DNA of 64,000 nt from Streptomyces melanogenes (GTDB lineage Bacteria; Actinomycetota; Actinomycetes; Streptomycetales; Streptomycetaceae), in the NCBI RefSeq assembly GCF_014649795.1, contig NZ_BMTS01000003.1, positions 310,001 through 374,000 of the forward strand, in the 5' to 3' direction. Shown piece after piece: positions 44,071 to 54,472 of the stretch. The notes under the pieces were generated by a model. The model did not search any database. It was given only the letters and a program-made list of their open reading frames with translations, and was not told the origin of the DNA. Position 1 is the stretch's first letter, and each line of letters opens with the position of its first letter. Position numbers and translations under genes: made by a program.

Positions 44071-45297
44071 ATGGCGTACGGCTGGCTGGGCGGCGGGTGG
44101 CGGCGGGCGGCGGGATGCGGTCTCGCCGCGCTGCTGTCGCTGTCCGCCTGCTCGGCCCCGGACGCGGCCCCCGACCCCGTCACCGGACAGGTGCAGCGCG
44201 CCCTGGACGGGCGGGCGGCCGCCGTCCTCGGGCACGACGAGCGCGGCTATCTGGCCGCGCTCGACCCGGGCGCGGGGACGCTGCGGGACGCCCAGCGCGC
44301 CGAGTTCGCCAATCTGCGCCAGGTGCCGCTGAGCGCCTGGGCGTACCGGGTGACCGGGGTCAGCCGCACCGGCGACCGGGCCACCGCCCAGGTCGAGCTG
44401 CGCTACCGGCTCGACGGGTACGACAGCGCGCCGGTGACCTCGGCCCGGGTCGTCGAGCTCGACGAGCGGGCCGGGCGCTGGTACGTGACGGGCGACCGGC
44501 CGGGCGAGGGCGCCGCCGAGCCGCTGTGGCAGCAGGGCCCGGTGTCCGTGGTGCGCGGCGCGCACAGCCTGGTCCTCGGCGTCGGCCAGGACCGGCGGAC
44601 GCTCCAGCAGATCGCGCGCACCGCCGACCGCGCGGTGCCCGCCGTCTCGGCCGCCTGGCCGGGCCGCTGGGCGGACAAGGTGGTGGTCCTGGTGCCCGCC
44701 TCGCTCGACGCGATGGCGGCGCTGCTCGGCGCGCCCCCGGCCTCGTACCGGGGGATCGCGGCGGTCACCACCGGCGAGGCGGGCGGGGCCGGGACGGCGC
44801 CGGCGGACCGGGTGATCGTCAACCCCGAGGCGTACGGCGTGCTCGGGGACCTGGGCCAGCGGGTCGTCCTCACCCACGAGACCACCCATGTCGCCACCCG
44901 CGCCCACACCTCCCCGGCGACCCCGATGTGGCTCTCGGAGGGGTACGCGGACTGGGTCGGCTACCGGGGCACCGGGCGCACCGCCGCCGAGGCCGCGCCC
45001 GAGCTCCAGCAGGCGGTGCGGGGCGGCGAGGTGCCCGCCGACCTGCCCGCCGACGCGGACTTCGGCTTCGAGGGCGGTGCGGACCGGCTGGCGCGCGCGT
45101 ACGAGGGCGGCTGGCTGGCGTGCCGCATGATCGCCGAGCGCTGGGGCGAGGCGAAGCTCGCCGCCTTCTATACGAAGGTGGGCGGGCAGAAGCACCGCGA
45201 GGGCGCGCTGGAGAAGGCGATGAACGAGGAGCTGGCCACCTCTCCGAGGGAGTTCACGGCCCTGTGGCGCGCCTATGTGCGCGACCAGCTGGGCTGA
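44071..45297 (+). CDS. gluzincin-type metallopeptidase lipoprotein
   Basis: Protein of 408 residues. Signal peptide with lipobox LSAC (about Cys27). A domain resembling NTF2-like folds (~35-150) is followed by a peptidase MA-type domain with HETTH (269-273) and, 17 residues on, WLSEGYADW (Glu290), the HExxH...E zinc site of gluzincins. It would be a surface-anchored peptidase; the substrate is unknown. Neighbouring NlpC/P60 genes suggest envelope work. Convergent with padR; the two stop codons share a hairpin. Confidence 0.85.
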   Translation: MAYGWLGGGWRRAAGCGLAALLSLSACSAPDAAPDPVTGQVQRALDGRAAAVLGHDERGYLAALDPGAGTLRDAQRAEFANLRQVPLSAWAYRVTGVSRTGDRATAQVELRYRLDGYDSAPVTSARVVELDERAGRWYVTGDRPGEGAAEPLWQQGPVSVVRGAHSLVLGVGQDRRTLQQIARTADRAVPAVSAAWPGRWADKVVVLVPASLDAMAALLGAPPASYRGIAAVTTGEAGGAGTAPADRVIVNPEAYGVLGDLGQRVVLTHETTHVATRAHTSPATPMWLSEGYADWVGYRGTGRTAAEAAPELQQAVRGGEVPADLPADADFGFEGGADRLARAYEGGWLACRMIAERWGEAKLAAFYTKVGGQKHREGALEKAMNEELATSPREFTALWRAYVRDQLG

Positions 45298-45319
45298 CCG
45301 GCTCCCCGGGGGTCAGCCC
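45291..45319. terminator. hairpin covering both convergent stop codons
   Basis: gggctgacc (45291-45299) and ggtcagccc (45311-45319); the stem contains the TGA of the gluzincin gene and the TGA (reverse) of padR. Confidence 0.5.
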
Positions 45320-45837
45320 TCCAGCTCCTCGATCGCCTCGGCCAGCCACTTCTTCTCCTCGGTGCCGGTCGCGCGGGCGATCCTGAGCATCCCCCGGCGG
45401 AACAGGTCGGGGCTCTCCTCGGCCCGTACGGGCTCGCCGTCGCGGTAGAAGAAGCTCGCCGGGGTGTTCAGGAACTCCTGGCGGCGGCGGAGCACGGCGG
45501 CCTGCTCGGCCCGGTCGGGCAGCCGCCCCAGGAACGCGAGCACGGTGAAGAACCGCTGCCCGTCGGTGATGTCGACGTCCTTGGGGTGCCGCAGCCGCTC
45601 CCGCAGCTCGGCGCGGCCCGCCTCGGTGAGCGAGAGGACCCGGCGCGGTGCGGCGCCGGAGCCGGGCCCGGTGCGCTGCTCCAGTTTGCCCGCCTTCACC
45701 AGCCGGGTGATCGCCGGGTAGAGGGCGCCGTCGCTCACCGGCCGGACGTGGCCGCTCAGACCCTTGATGCGCTCCTTGAGTTCATAGCCGTGCAGCGGTT
45801 CCTCGTCGAGGAACCCCAGGATCGTCAGCTCCAGCAC
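45313..45837 (-). CDS. PadR family transcriptional regulator
   Basis: Protein of 174 residues, GTG start behind gaggag. Winged helix typical of PadR: ELTILGFLDEEPLHGYELKERI, SDGALYPAITRLVKAGKLEQR; then a C-terminal Vir_act_alpha_C helical domain (GQRFFTVLAFLGRLPDR). PadR proteins are usually repressors of a neighbouring transporter, released by a drug or phenolic ligand. Divergent from the MATE exporter with a perfect palindrome between, so it probably controls both. Confidence 0.92.
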   Translation of the reverse strand: MLELTILGFLDEEPLHGYELKERIKGLSGHVRPVSDGALYPAITRLVKAGKLEQRTGPGSGAAPRRVLSLTEAGRAELRERLRHPKDVDITDGQRFFTVLAFLGRLPDRAEQAAVLRRRQEFLNTPASFFYRDGEPVRAEESPDLFRRGMLRIARATGTEEKKWLAEAIEELEG

Positions 45838-45867
45838 CCACTTCTCCTCTCGGCCCGGCCATGGTAT

Positions 45868-45908
45868 CTCTTTTCGCTGTACCTCGATTCGAGGTACAGC
45901 GAAAAGAG
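45868..45908. promoter_or_regulatory. 41-bp perfect palindrome, probable PadR operator
   Basis: Two 20-bp arms (ctcttttcgctgtacctcga and its exact complement) flank one central base (45888). It lies between padR and the MATE gene, only 30 bp from padR and 4-13 bp from the exporter start. Such long perfect symmetry suggests a dimeric or double-dimeric repressor site. Confidence 0.85.
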
Positions 45909-45921
45909 GGGGATGGATCTC

Positions 45922-47256
45922 GTGTCACACCGCCGACGGCTGGTCTCGCTCGCCCACCCGGTCTACTTCGAGCTCCTGGCGGGCGTCGCGGCCGGGGTGA
46001 TCGACATGGTCTGGGTGGCCCGGCTCGGCGGGGACCCGGTCGCCGCGGTCGCCGTCGCCACCAACGTGGAGAACCTGCTGCTCGGCCTGATCCTGATGGC
46101 GGGCACGGGGACCACGGTCTTGGTCGCCCGGGCCAGGGGCGCCGACGACCCGGGCGGGATACGGGCCGCGGTGCGCGGCGGCTGGGCGCTGTGGGCGCTG
46201 ATCACGCCGGTGGTCGCGGTCGGCGGGTACCTCGGCCGGGAGCCGCTCGCCCGGCTGGTGCTCGGCGGCGCGGACGAGTCCGTACTCGCCCTGGCGTCCG
46301 GCTACTTCGCGATCGCGCTGCCCGGCATGGCGGTCTTCTTCGCCACCAACGTCGTCGACGGCATCCTCAAGGGCGCGGGCGACACCCGCACCCCGATGCG
46401 GCTCGCCTTCCTGGCCAACGGGCTGATCCTCGGCCTCGACCCGCTGCTGATCCTGGGGTGCGGGCTCGGCGTCCGGGGCGCGGCCCTCGCCACCGTGCTC
46501 GGGCGCTCGGCCGCGCTGGTCTGCGGGCTCGTGGCCCTGCGGCGCAACGCCGTGCTGCGGGCCGCCCGGCACGCGGCCCGGCCCACCGGACTCGGCGCGG
46601 AGCTGCGCCGGACGGCGGCGACCGGGCTGCCGATGTCGGCCGACTTCGTGGTCCGGATGGCCGGTTCGCTCGCGCTCGTCGCGATCGTCGCCCGGATCGG
46701 CGTCGGCGAGGTCGCGGCCTACGGCATCGCGACCAAGGCGATGTACGCGGCCACCATGGCCTTCTACGCCGTACGCCAGGCCGCGTCCATCCACACCGCC
46801 CATCTGCTCGGCTGCGGGCGGGACGAGCGGGTCGCGGTGGGGCGGCAGGCCGCGCTGGTCTCGGGGGTGCTGGGGCTGACGGCCGCGCTGCTGCTGCTCG
46901 TGGCCGCGCCCTGGACCATGGCGGCGTTCGGCGCGACCGGCGAGGTCGCGGCGGCCGGCACGCTCTATCTGCGCTGCCTCGGCCCGTACCTCGTGCTGCT
47001 CTCCGTCTGCATCGCCCTCGGCGGGGTCTTCGAGGGCAGCGGCGGCAGCCCGATGCTCGCCGGGATCACCGTGTGCGGCGTCGCCCTCCAACTGCCGCTC
47101 GCCCTCGGCCTGTCCGGGCTCGGGCTGCCGGGGATCTGCCTGGCGATGGCGCTGTCCATGGGGTTCCAGTGCGCCGCCGTCGCCCATATGCACCGGCGGC
47201 TGCGCACGGCCGGTCAGCGGACCAGGACCGAGAACACCCTGGTGCGGACCTGTTGA
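45922..47256 (+). CDS. MATE family efflux transporter
   Basis: About 444 residues, twelve membrane helices; the N-terminal LVSLAHPVYFELLAGVAAGVIDMVWVARLGG and GILKGAGDTRTPM are family features. It exports organic cations or drugs using a sodium or proton gradient. The GTG at 45922 is nine bases past gaggggg; the in-frame ATG at 45913 directly abuts that sequence, so is less likely. Repressor candidate is the divergent PadR. Its last 43 bp overlap the convergent GT87 gene. Confidence 0.93.
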   Translation: MSHRRRLVSLAHPVYFELLAGVAAGVIDMVWVARLGGDPVAAVAVATNVENLLLGLILMAGTGTTVLVARARGADDPGGIRAAVRGGWALWALITPVVAVGGYLGREPLARLVLGGADESVLALASGYFAIALPGMAVFFATNVVDGILKGAGDTRTPMRLAFLANGLILGLDPLLILGCGLGVRGAALATVLGRSAALVCGLVALRRNAVLRAARHAARPTGLGAELRRTAATGLPMSADFVVRMAGSLALVAIVARIGVGEVAAYGIATKAMYAATMAFYAVRQAASIHTAHLLGCGRDERVAVGRQAALVSGVLGLTAALLLLVAAPWTMAAFGATGEVAAAGTLYLRCLGPYLVLLSVCIALGGVFEGSGGSPMLAGITVCGVALQLPLALGLSGLGLPGICLAMALSMGFQCAAVAHMHRRLRTAGQRTRTENTLVRTC

Positions 47257-48455
47257 ACCGGCAGCGTGGGGCGGGGGACCGTGCTGCGCCACAGCCGCCG
47301 GCACGCGCTCACCGACGCCACCGCGAGGAGCCCGTTGCGGACGAACAGGAGCAGCACCCCCAGCCAGTCGCTCGCCACCACGTGCGAGAACCAGATGGGG
47401 AACTCCAGCAGGGTCACGCCCGCGGCGGCGAGTACCAGGTGGGCGGGCCGGGCCATCGGGGCGCCGCCGAAGACCAGGCACACCGCCGCGAGACCGACCA
47501 GCCAGATCAGATACTGCGGGCTGATCACCCGGCTGGTGGTGGTGAAGAGCAGCACGGCCGTGAAGGCCGCGTCCGCGAGCGTGCTCGGCCCGGTGCGGCG
47601 CGCCCGCAGCCGCCACAGCAGCAGCCAGCCGAACGCCGCCGCCGTCAGCCCCATCGCCAGGGTGGAGACCAGCGGCACGTACGGGCCGAGGAACTCCACC
47701 GAGCCGTAGTTGAGCTGCGCCCGGCCGCGCCAGCCGAAGTGGCGGGCCACGTGGAAGACGAGGGCGCCCAGCGACTCGACCTCGGTGCCGCGGTCGCGCT
47801 GGAAGGTGAGGAAGGCGAACGCACCGGGCGCCACCAGGTGGCAGCCGAGCAGGAACGCCCCGGCGGTGACGGCCGCCGCCGCCCACGCCCGGCGCGGCGC
47901 CCGGGCCAGCAGCAGCACCGGCCACACCTTGAGCAGGGCGCCGAGCGCGGCGAGCGCGCCGAGCACCCGCGGATGGCGGACCCCGGCGAGCAGCGCGGCC
48001 ACCGCGACCGCCGTCACCATCAGGTCGTAGCGCGCGTACGCGGTGGGCCCGAGCAGGGGGACGCCCCAGACCCAGATCCGGGCGCCCGCGCGGGACCTGC
48101 CGGGGCGCCCGGCCGCGTACAGGAGCAGCCCGAGGACCAGCGCGTCGGCGAGGAGCGCGAGGACGAAGAAGCCCGAGGCGTAGTCGAGGAAGGGGACGGC
48201 GGCGGGAGAGAGGATCGCGAGGGCCGCGGCCGGGGGGTACTGCCAGGTGACGTCGTCCAGCGGATACGTGCCCGTCTTCAGGACCTCGTACCAGCCCTGG
48301 TAGATCACCGAGACGTCGCTGGTGACGTCCGGGCCCGGTACGACGAGGACCCGGAAGACGCAGAGCAGCAGCAGGCACCGGGTGACGGCGAACACCCCCA
48401 CCACGGCCCGGATGCTCCTCGTGGTCCCTGTGCCGTTTCCCGCCGACATGCCCAC
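47214..48455 (-). CDS. GT87 family polyprenol-phosphate-mannose-dependent mannosyltransferase
   Basis: Protein of 413 residues with about ten membrane helices. DVSVIYQGWYEVLKTGTYPLDD supplies the conserved Asp region of the first loop, followed by WQYPPAA; PTAYARYDLMV and SPQYLIWLVGL are typical of DUF2029/GT87. GT87 members (PimE-like, AftC-like) add mannose or arabinose to glycolipids at the outer membrane face using polyprenyl-phosphate sugars. Paired divergently with a PimB-like enzyme, it may act in phosphatidylinositol mannoside or lipoglycan synthesis. Confidence 0.85.
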   Translation of the reverse strand: MGMSAGNGTGTTRSIRAVVGVFAVTRCLLLLCVFRVLVVPGPDVTSDVSVIYQGWYEVLKTGTYPLDDVTWQYPPAAALAILSPAAVPFLDYASGFFVLALLADALVLGLLLYAAGRPGRSRAGARIWVWGVPLLGPTAYARYDLMVTAVAVAALLAGVRHPRVLGALAALGALLKVWPVLLLARAPRRAWAAAAVTAGAFLLGCHLVAPGAFAFLTFQRDRGTEVESLGALVFHVARHFGWRGRAQLNYGSVEFLGPYVPLVSTLAMGLTAAAFGWLLLWRLRARRTGPSTLADAAFTAVLLFTTTSRVISPQYLIWLVGLAAVCLVFGGAPMARPAHLVLAAAGVTLLEFPIWFSHVVASDWLGVLLLFVRNGLLAVASVSACRRLWRSTVPRPTLPVQQVRTRVFSVLVR

Positions 48456-48556
48456 CTCGTCCGTAAGACCGGGTTTCTGGAAGTTCGCGCAGTCATGATG
48501 CCGGGCGGGGCCGTGCGTGAGCGACGAGGCGGGGCCGTTCGGTACTGTCGGCGGCG

Positions 48557-49699
48557 ATGCACAAGACCTTGATCGTGACCAATGACTTCCCGCCGCGCCC
48601 CGGCGGGATCCAGGCGTTCCTGCACAACATGGCGCTGCGGCTGGACCCCGAGCAGCTGGTCGTCTACGCGTCCACCTGGAAGCGGAGCCGGGAGGGCGTC
48701 GAGGCGACCGCCGCCTTCGACGCCGAACAGCCCTTCACCGTGGTGCGCGACCGCACCACCATGCTGCTGCCCACGCCCCGGGTGACCCGGCGCGCGGTCG
48801 GGCTGCTCAAGGAGCACGGCTGCTCCTCGGTGTGGTTCGGGGCCGCCGCGCCGCTCGGCCTGATGGGGCCCGCGCTGCGCCGGGCGGGCGCGGAACGGCT
48901 CGTCGCCACCACGCACGGCCACGAGGCGGGCTGGGCCCAGCTGCCCGGCTCGCGGCAGCTGCTGCGGCGCATCGGCGAGGGCACGGACACGATCACCTAT
49001 CTGGGCGAGTACACCCGCTCCCGGATCGCGGCCGCGCTGACCGAGCGGGCGGCCGACCGGATGGTCCAACTGCCGCCGGGCGTCGACGAGAAGACCTTCC
49101 ACCCGGGCTCGGGCGGCGCCGAGGTGCGCGAGCGCCTGGGTCTGACCGACCGCCCGGTGGTGGTCTGTGTCTCCCGGCTCGTCCCGCGCAAGGGCCAGGA
49201 CACCCTGATCCTCGCCATGCCCGCGATCCTCGCGCGGGTGCCGGACGCGGTGCTGCTGGTCGTGGGCGGCGGGCCGTACGAGGCGGACCTCCACAAGCTC
49301 GCCCAGGACACGGGCGTCGCGGACTCGGTCCGCTTCACCGGCTCCGTCCCGTGGGCCGAACTGCCCGCGCACTACGGCGCCGGAGACGTCTTCGCCATGC
49401 CCTGCCGTACGCGCCGGGGCGGGCTCGACGTCGAGGGCCTGGGCATCGTCTACCTGGAGGCCTCGGCGACCGGCCTGCCGGTGGTCGCGGGCGACTCGGG
49501 CGGCGCGCCGGACGCGGTCCTCGACGGCGAGACGGGCTGGGTGGTCCGGGGCGGGTCGGCGGAGGAGTCGGCGTCCCGGATCGTCACCCTCCTCCAGGAC
49601 CCGGAACTGCGCCGCCGGATGGGGGAGCGGGGGCGGGCGTGGGTGGAGGAGAAGTGGCGCTGGGACTTGCTGGCGGAGAAGCTGCGGCTGTTGCTGTGA
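48557..49699 (+). CDS. GT4 mannosyltransferase, PimB-like
   Basis: Protein of 380 residues. GT-B fold: TLIVTNDFPPRPGGIQAFLHN at the start (acceptor loop, as in PimB), VVVCVSRLVPRKGQDTLI (donor domain), MPCRTRRGGLDVEGLGIVYLEAS (donor glutamate) and DSGGAPDAVLDGETGW. PimB transfers mannose from GDP-mannose to phosphatidylinositol monomannoside. The match is strong but substrates need testing. A tactgt -10 lies at 48543-48548, eight bases ahead of the ATG with no Shine-Dalgarno, so the leader may be very short. Divergent from GT87. Confidence 0.9.
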   Translation: MHKTLIVTNDFPPRPGGIQAFLHNMALRLDPEQLVVYASTWKRSREGVEATAAFDAEQPFTVVRDRTTMLLPTPRVTRRAVGLLKEHGCSSVWFGAAAPLGLMGPALRRAGAERLVATTHGHEAGWAQLPGSRQLLRRIGEGTDTITYLGEYTRSRIAAALTERAADRMVQLPPGVDEKTFHPGSGGAEVRERLGLTDRPVVVCVSRLVPRKGQDTLILAMPAILARVPDAVLLVVGGGPYEADLHKLAQDTGVADSVRFTGSVPWAELPAHYGAGDVFAMPCRTRRGGLDVEGLGIVYLEASATGLPVVAGDSGGAPDAVLDGETGWVVRGGSAEESASRIVTLLQDPELRRRMGERGRAWVEEKWRWDLLAEKLRLLL

Positions 49700-49718
49700 G
49701 GGTGGGTGCGGGCCGGTG

Positions 49719-49817
49719 GGTGGCTGGTCGCGCAGCGGCATTTTTAGGGGCGCGAGGCTGTGACATGTGCGGCTCCGCCGTGTGGGCGCGACCAGCCACA
49801 CACCACCCGCAGACGAA
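49719..49817. repeat. type B dispersed repeat, hybrid copy
   Basis: gtggctggtcgcgcag (type A start), then tttttaggggcgcgaggctg, gcggctccgcc and gcgaccagcc, ending in cccgcagacgaa (49806-49817). Mixed A and B parts support a common origin with 13719-13785. Confidence 0.8.
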
Positions 49818-49847
49818 CCACCGCCCCCACCACGTTCACACCCCTGA

Positions 49848-51533
<1,686 letters not shown>

Positions 51534-51554
51534 GCCTGCCGGGCCTGCTGGGCC

Positions 51555-53351
51555 TCAGTGGGTGTAGATCGCCTCGATCTCGTCCGCGAAGTCCTTCGCC
51601 ACGACGTTGCGCTTCAGCTTCAGCGACGGGGTGATGTGCCCCGCCTCCTCCGTGAACTGGGAGGTGAGAATGCGGAATTTCCGCACCGATTCCGCCTTGG
51701 AGACCGCGGCGTTGCCGTCGTCGACCGCCCGCTGCACCTCCGCGAGCAGCTCCGCGTCCTCCCGCAGCTCGGCCGCCGTCGAACCGGCCGGCTTGCCGTG
51801 GTCCGCGGCCCAGTGGGCCAGGAACTCCTCGTCGAGCGTGACCAGCGCGCCCACGAACGGCCGCCCGTCGCCGACCACCATGCACTCCGCGACCAGCGCG
51901 TGCGCGCGGATGCGGTCCTCGATCACCGCCGGGGCGACGTTCTTGCCGCCCGCCGTGACGATGATCTCCTTCTTGCGGCCGGTGATGGCGAGGTAGCCGT
52001 CCTCGTCGAGGGTGCCGATGTCGCCGGTGTGGAACCAGCCGTCGGCCAGCGCCTCGGCGGTCGCCGCGTCGTTGTTCCAGTACCCGCTGAACAGGTGCTC
52101 GCCGTGCAGCAGCACCTCGCCGTCGTCCGCGATGCGCACCACGGAACCCGGCAGCGGCTGCCCGACCGTACCGATCTTCTGCCGGTCCCACGGGTTGAAC
52201 GCGGTCGCGGCGCAGGACTCGGTGAGGCCGTACCCCTCCAGGACCGTGAAGCCGATGCCCCGGTAGAAGTGGCCGAGCCGCTCGCCCAGCGGGGCGCCGC
52301 CGGAGATCGCGTACTCGCCCTTGCCGCCGAGCACCGCGCGCAGCTTGCTGAAGACGAGCTTGTCGAAGACCTTGTGCTTGATCCGCAGGCCCAGCGAGGG
52401 GCCCTGGGGGGTGCTGAGCGCGCGGCTGTAGGCGATCGCGGTGTGCGCGGCCTTGTCGAAGATCGCACCCTTGCCGTCGGCCTGCGCCTTGGCCCGGGCC
52501 GCGTTGTAGACCTTCTCGAAGACCCGCGGCACACCGAGGATCAGCGTCGGCCGGAACGCGGCCAGCTCGTCGGTGAGGTTCTTGATGTCCGGTACGCAGC
52601 CGAGCTTGATCGGCGCCATCACGGACGCCACCTCGACGAGCCGCCCGAAGACGTGGGCGGCGGGCAGGAAGAGCAGGACCGAGCACTCGCCGGTGCGGAA
52701 GAGCGGCTTGAGGCGCTCCACCACGTTGCCGCACTCCGCGAAGAAGGCGCGGTGGGTGAGCACGCAGCCCTTGGGGCGGCCGGTGGTGCCGGAGGTGTAG
52801 ACGATGGTCGCCGGGTCGTCCGCGTGCGCCGAGGACATCCGCTGGTCGAGCAGCTCGTCGGAGACGTCCGCGCCGGTCGCGGTGAGCTGCGCCACCGCGT
52901 CCGCGTCCAGCTGCCAGATGCCCTTGAGGGCCGGCAGCGCGGACTGCACGGAGGTGACGGAGGCCTCGTGCGCCTCGGACTCGACGACGCACAGGGTTGC
53001 GCCGGAGTCGCCGAGGATCCACTGGATCTGCTCGGGCGAGCTGGTCTCGTACACGGGGACGGTGACCGCGCCCGCGCTCCAGATGGCGAAGTCGAGCAGC
53101 ACCCACTCGTAGCGGGTGCGCGACAGCAGGGCCACCCGGTCGCCCGGCTCGACGCCGGCCGCGACGAGGCCCTTGGCCACCCCGCGGACCTCGGCGAGGA
53201 ACTGGGTGGCGGAAACGTCGGTCCAGCGTCCCGCGACCTTGCGGCCCATGACCGCGACATCGGGATGCTGAGCGGCATTGCGGCGGATCAGATCCGTCAG
53301 GTTGCCGTCCGTGGGGACCTCGTACAGGGCCGGAAGGCTGAACTCGCGCAA
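51555..53351 (-). CDS. long-chain fatty acid--CoA ligase (AMP-binding enzyme)
   Basis: Protein of 598 residues, TTG start behind gaggag (REFSLPALYEVP). ANL superfamily: P-loop IVYTSGTTGRPKGCVL, LEGYGLTESCAA, ADGWFHTGDIGTLDEDGYL, GRKKEIIVTAGGKNVAP, and a catalytic lysine region near the end (LKLKRNVVAKDF). Activates long-chain fatty acids as CoA esters (FadD15 type) for degradation or lipid synthesis. An inverted repeat 130-150 bp upstream may be a regulatory site. Confidence 0.93.
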   Translation of the reverse strand: MREFSLPALYEVPTDGNLTDLIRRNAAQHPDVAVMGRKVAGRWTDVSATQFLAEVRGVAKGLVAAGVEPGDRVALLSRTRYEWVLLDFAIWSAGAVTVPVYETSSPEQIQWILGDSGATLCVVESEAHEASVTSVQSALPALKGIWQLDADAVAQLTATGADVSDELLDQRMSSAHADDPATIVYTSGTTGRPKGCVLTHRAFFAECGNVVERLKPLFRTGECSVLLFLPAAHVFGRLVEVASVMAPIKLGCVPDIKNLTDELAAFRPTLILGVPRVFEKVYNAARAKAQADGKGAIFDKAAHTAIAYSRALSTPQGPSLGLRIKHKVFDKLVFSKLRAVLGGKGEYAISGGAPLGERLGHFYRGIGFTVLEGYGLTESCAATAFNPWDRQKIGTVGQPLPGSVVRIADDGEVLLHGEHLFSGYWNNDAATAEALADGWFHTGDIGTLDEDGYLAITGRKKEIIVTAGGKNVAPAVIEDRIRAHALVAECMVVGDGRPFVGALVTLDEEFLAHWAADHGKPAGSTAAELREDAELLAEVQRAVDDGNAAVSKAESVRKFRILTSQFTEEAGHITPSLKLKRNVVAKDFADEIEAIYTH

Positions 53352-53480
53352 GACTGCTGCTCCTCATCGGGCGCCGGTGCCACGGCTCTGTGTACGCACC
53401 GGCTGCGGTCCAAGATCGGGCAGGTGCCCGGAGAACCCGTGGGGGCGGCGCTCCGAGCACGACTGGACTGCCCGGACGTT

Positions 53481-53497
53481 ACCCACCGGTAGTGGGT
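53481..53497. promoter_or_regulatory. inverted repeat upstream of the acyl-CoA ligase gene
   Basis: acccac, five bases, gtgggt in the divergent region (53352-53621). A possible operator; no family consensus matched by eye. Confidence 0.35.
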
Positions 53498-53609
53498 TCC
53501 CGATAGGGGGTCCTGGTCAGATGTTCGCTGCGTCACACGGTTTCACGCCGCATCGCGCACAGTAGTCCACTCCTTTCGCGACTCGGAAGTAACCGCAGGT
53601 CCGGCGGCC

Positions 53610-53615
53610 TAGGGT
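53610..53615 (+). promoter_or_regulatory. -10 hexamer of candidate leaderless promoter, phosphoesterase gene
   Basis: tagggt, an ideal Streptomyces -10, six bases ahead of the ATG at 53622; the expected transcription start falls on the start codon. No Shine-Dalgarno. No consensus -35 at the right spacing. Confidence 0.5.
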
Positions 53616-53621
53616 GGCTCC

Positions 53622-54383
53622 ATGCGAGTACATGTGGTCAGCGATGTGCACGGGAACACCGAGGGTCTGGCGAAGGCGGGCGACGGCGCGGACGCCCTCG
53701 TCTGCCTGGGTGACCTCGTCCTTTTCCTCGACTACGCCGATCACTCGCGCGGGATCTTCCCCGACCTCTTCGGCGTCGAGAACGCCGACCGGATCGTCGC
53801 ACTGCGCACCGCCCGCCGCTTCGAGGAGGCCCGTGAGCTGGGCCGCTCCCTGTGGGCCGGCCTCGACCGGGAGGCCGCCATCGAGTCGGCGGTCCGCCGG
53901 CAGTACGCCGAGATGTTCGCCGCCTTCCCCACCCCGACGTACGCCACCTACGGCAATGTCGACATACCGACCCTCTGGCCGCAGTACGCCGGACCCGGCA
54001 CCACCGTCCTGGACGGCGAGCGGGTCGAGATCGGCGGGCGCGTCTTCGGCTTCGTGGGCGGCGGGCTGCGCACCCCGATGCGAACGCCCTATGAAATCTC
54101 CGACGAGGAGTACGCGGCGAAGGTCGAGGCGCTCGGCGAGGTCGACGTGCTCTGCTCGCACATCCCGCCGGACGTCCCCGAGCTCTGCTACGACACCGTG
54201 CCCCGCCGCTTCGAACGCGGCTCGCGCGCCCTGCTCGAAGCCATCCGCAGGACCAAGCCGAGGTACGCCCTGTTCGGCCACGTCCACCAGCCGCTCGCCC
54301 GCCGGATGCGCATCGGCCGCACCGAGTGCGTGAACGTCGGCCACTTCGCCTCCACCTCCCGCCCCTTCGCGCTGGAGTGGTGA
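53622..54383 (+). CDS. calcineurin-like metallophosphoesterase
   Basis: Protein of 253 residues. All five metal-site motifs can be seen: SDVHGN at residue ~7, GDLV, YGNVD, SHIP and GHVHQP. The fold is YfcE/MJ0936-like; substrates may be phosphodiesters or nucleotides. The gene probably starts from a leaderless promoter. The next gene (SRPBCC) follows 89 bp downstream on the same strand. Confidence 0.9.
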   Translation: MRVHVVSDVHGNTEGLAKAGDGADALVCLGDLVLFLDYADHSRGIFPDLFGVENADRIVALRTARRFEEARELGRSLWAGLDREAAIESAVRRQYAEMFAAFPTPTYATYGNVDIPTLWPQYAGPGTTVLDGERVEIGGRVFGFVGGGLRTPMRTPYEISDEEYAAKVEALGEVDVLCSHIPPDVPELCYDTVPRRFERGSRALLEAIRRTKPRYALFGHVHQPLARRMRIGRTECVNVGHFASTSRPFALEW

Positions 54384-54472
54384 CCCGGGCTCCGGGCAGC
54401 CGCCCCGGCAGCACGCGATAGCCTGCACTTCTGTCACCCCACACCGGCCCGCGCACTGGAGGAGCCACGACG

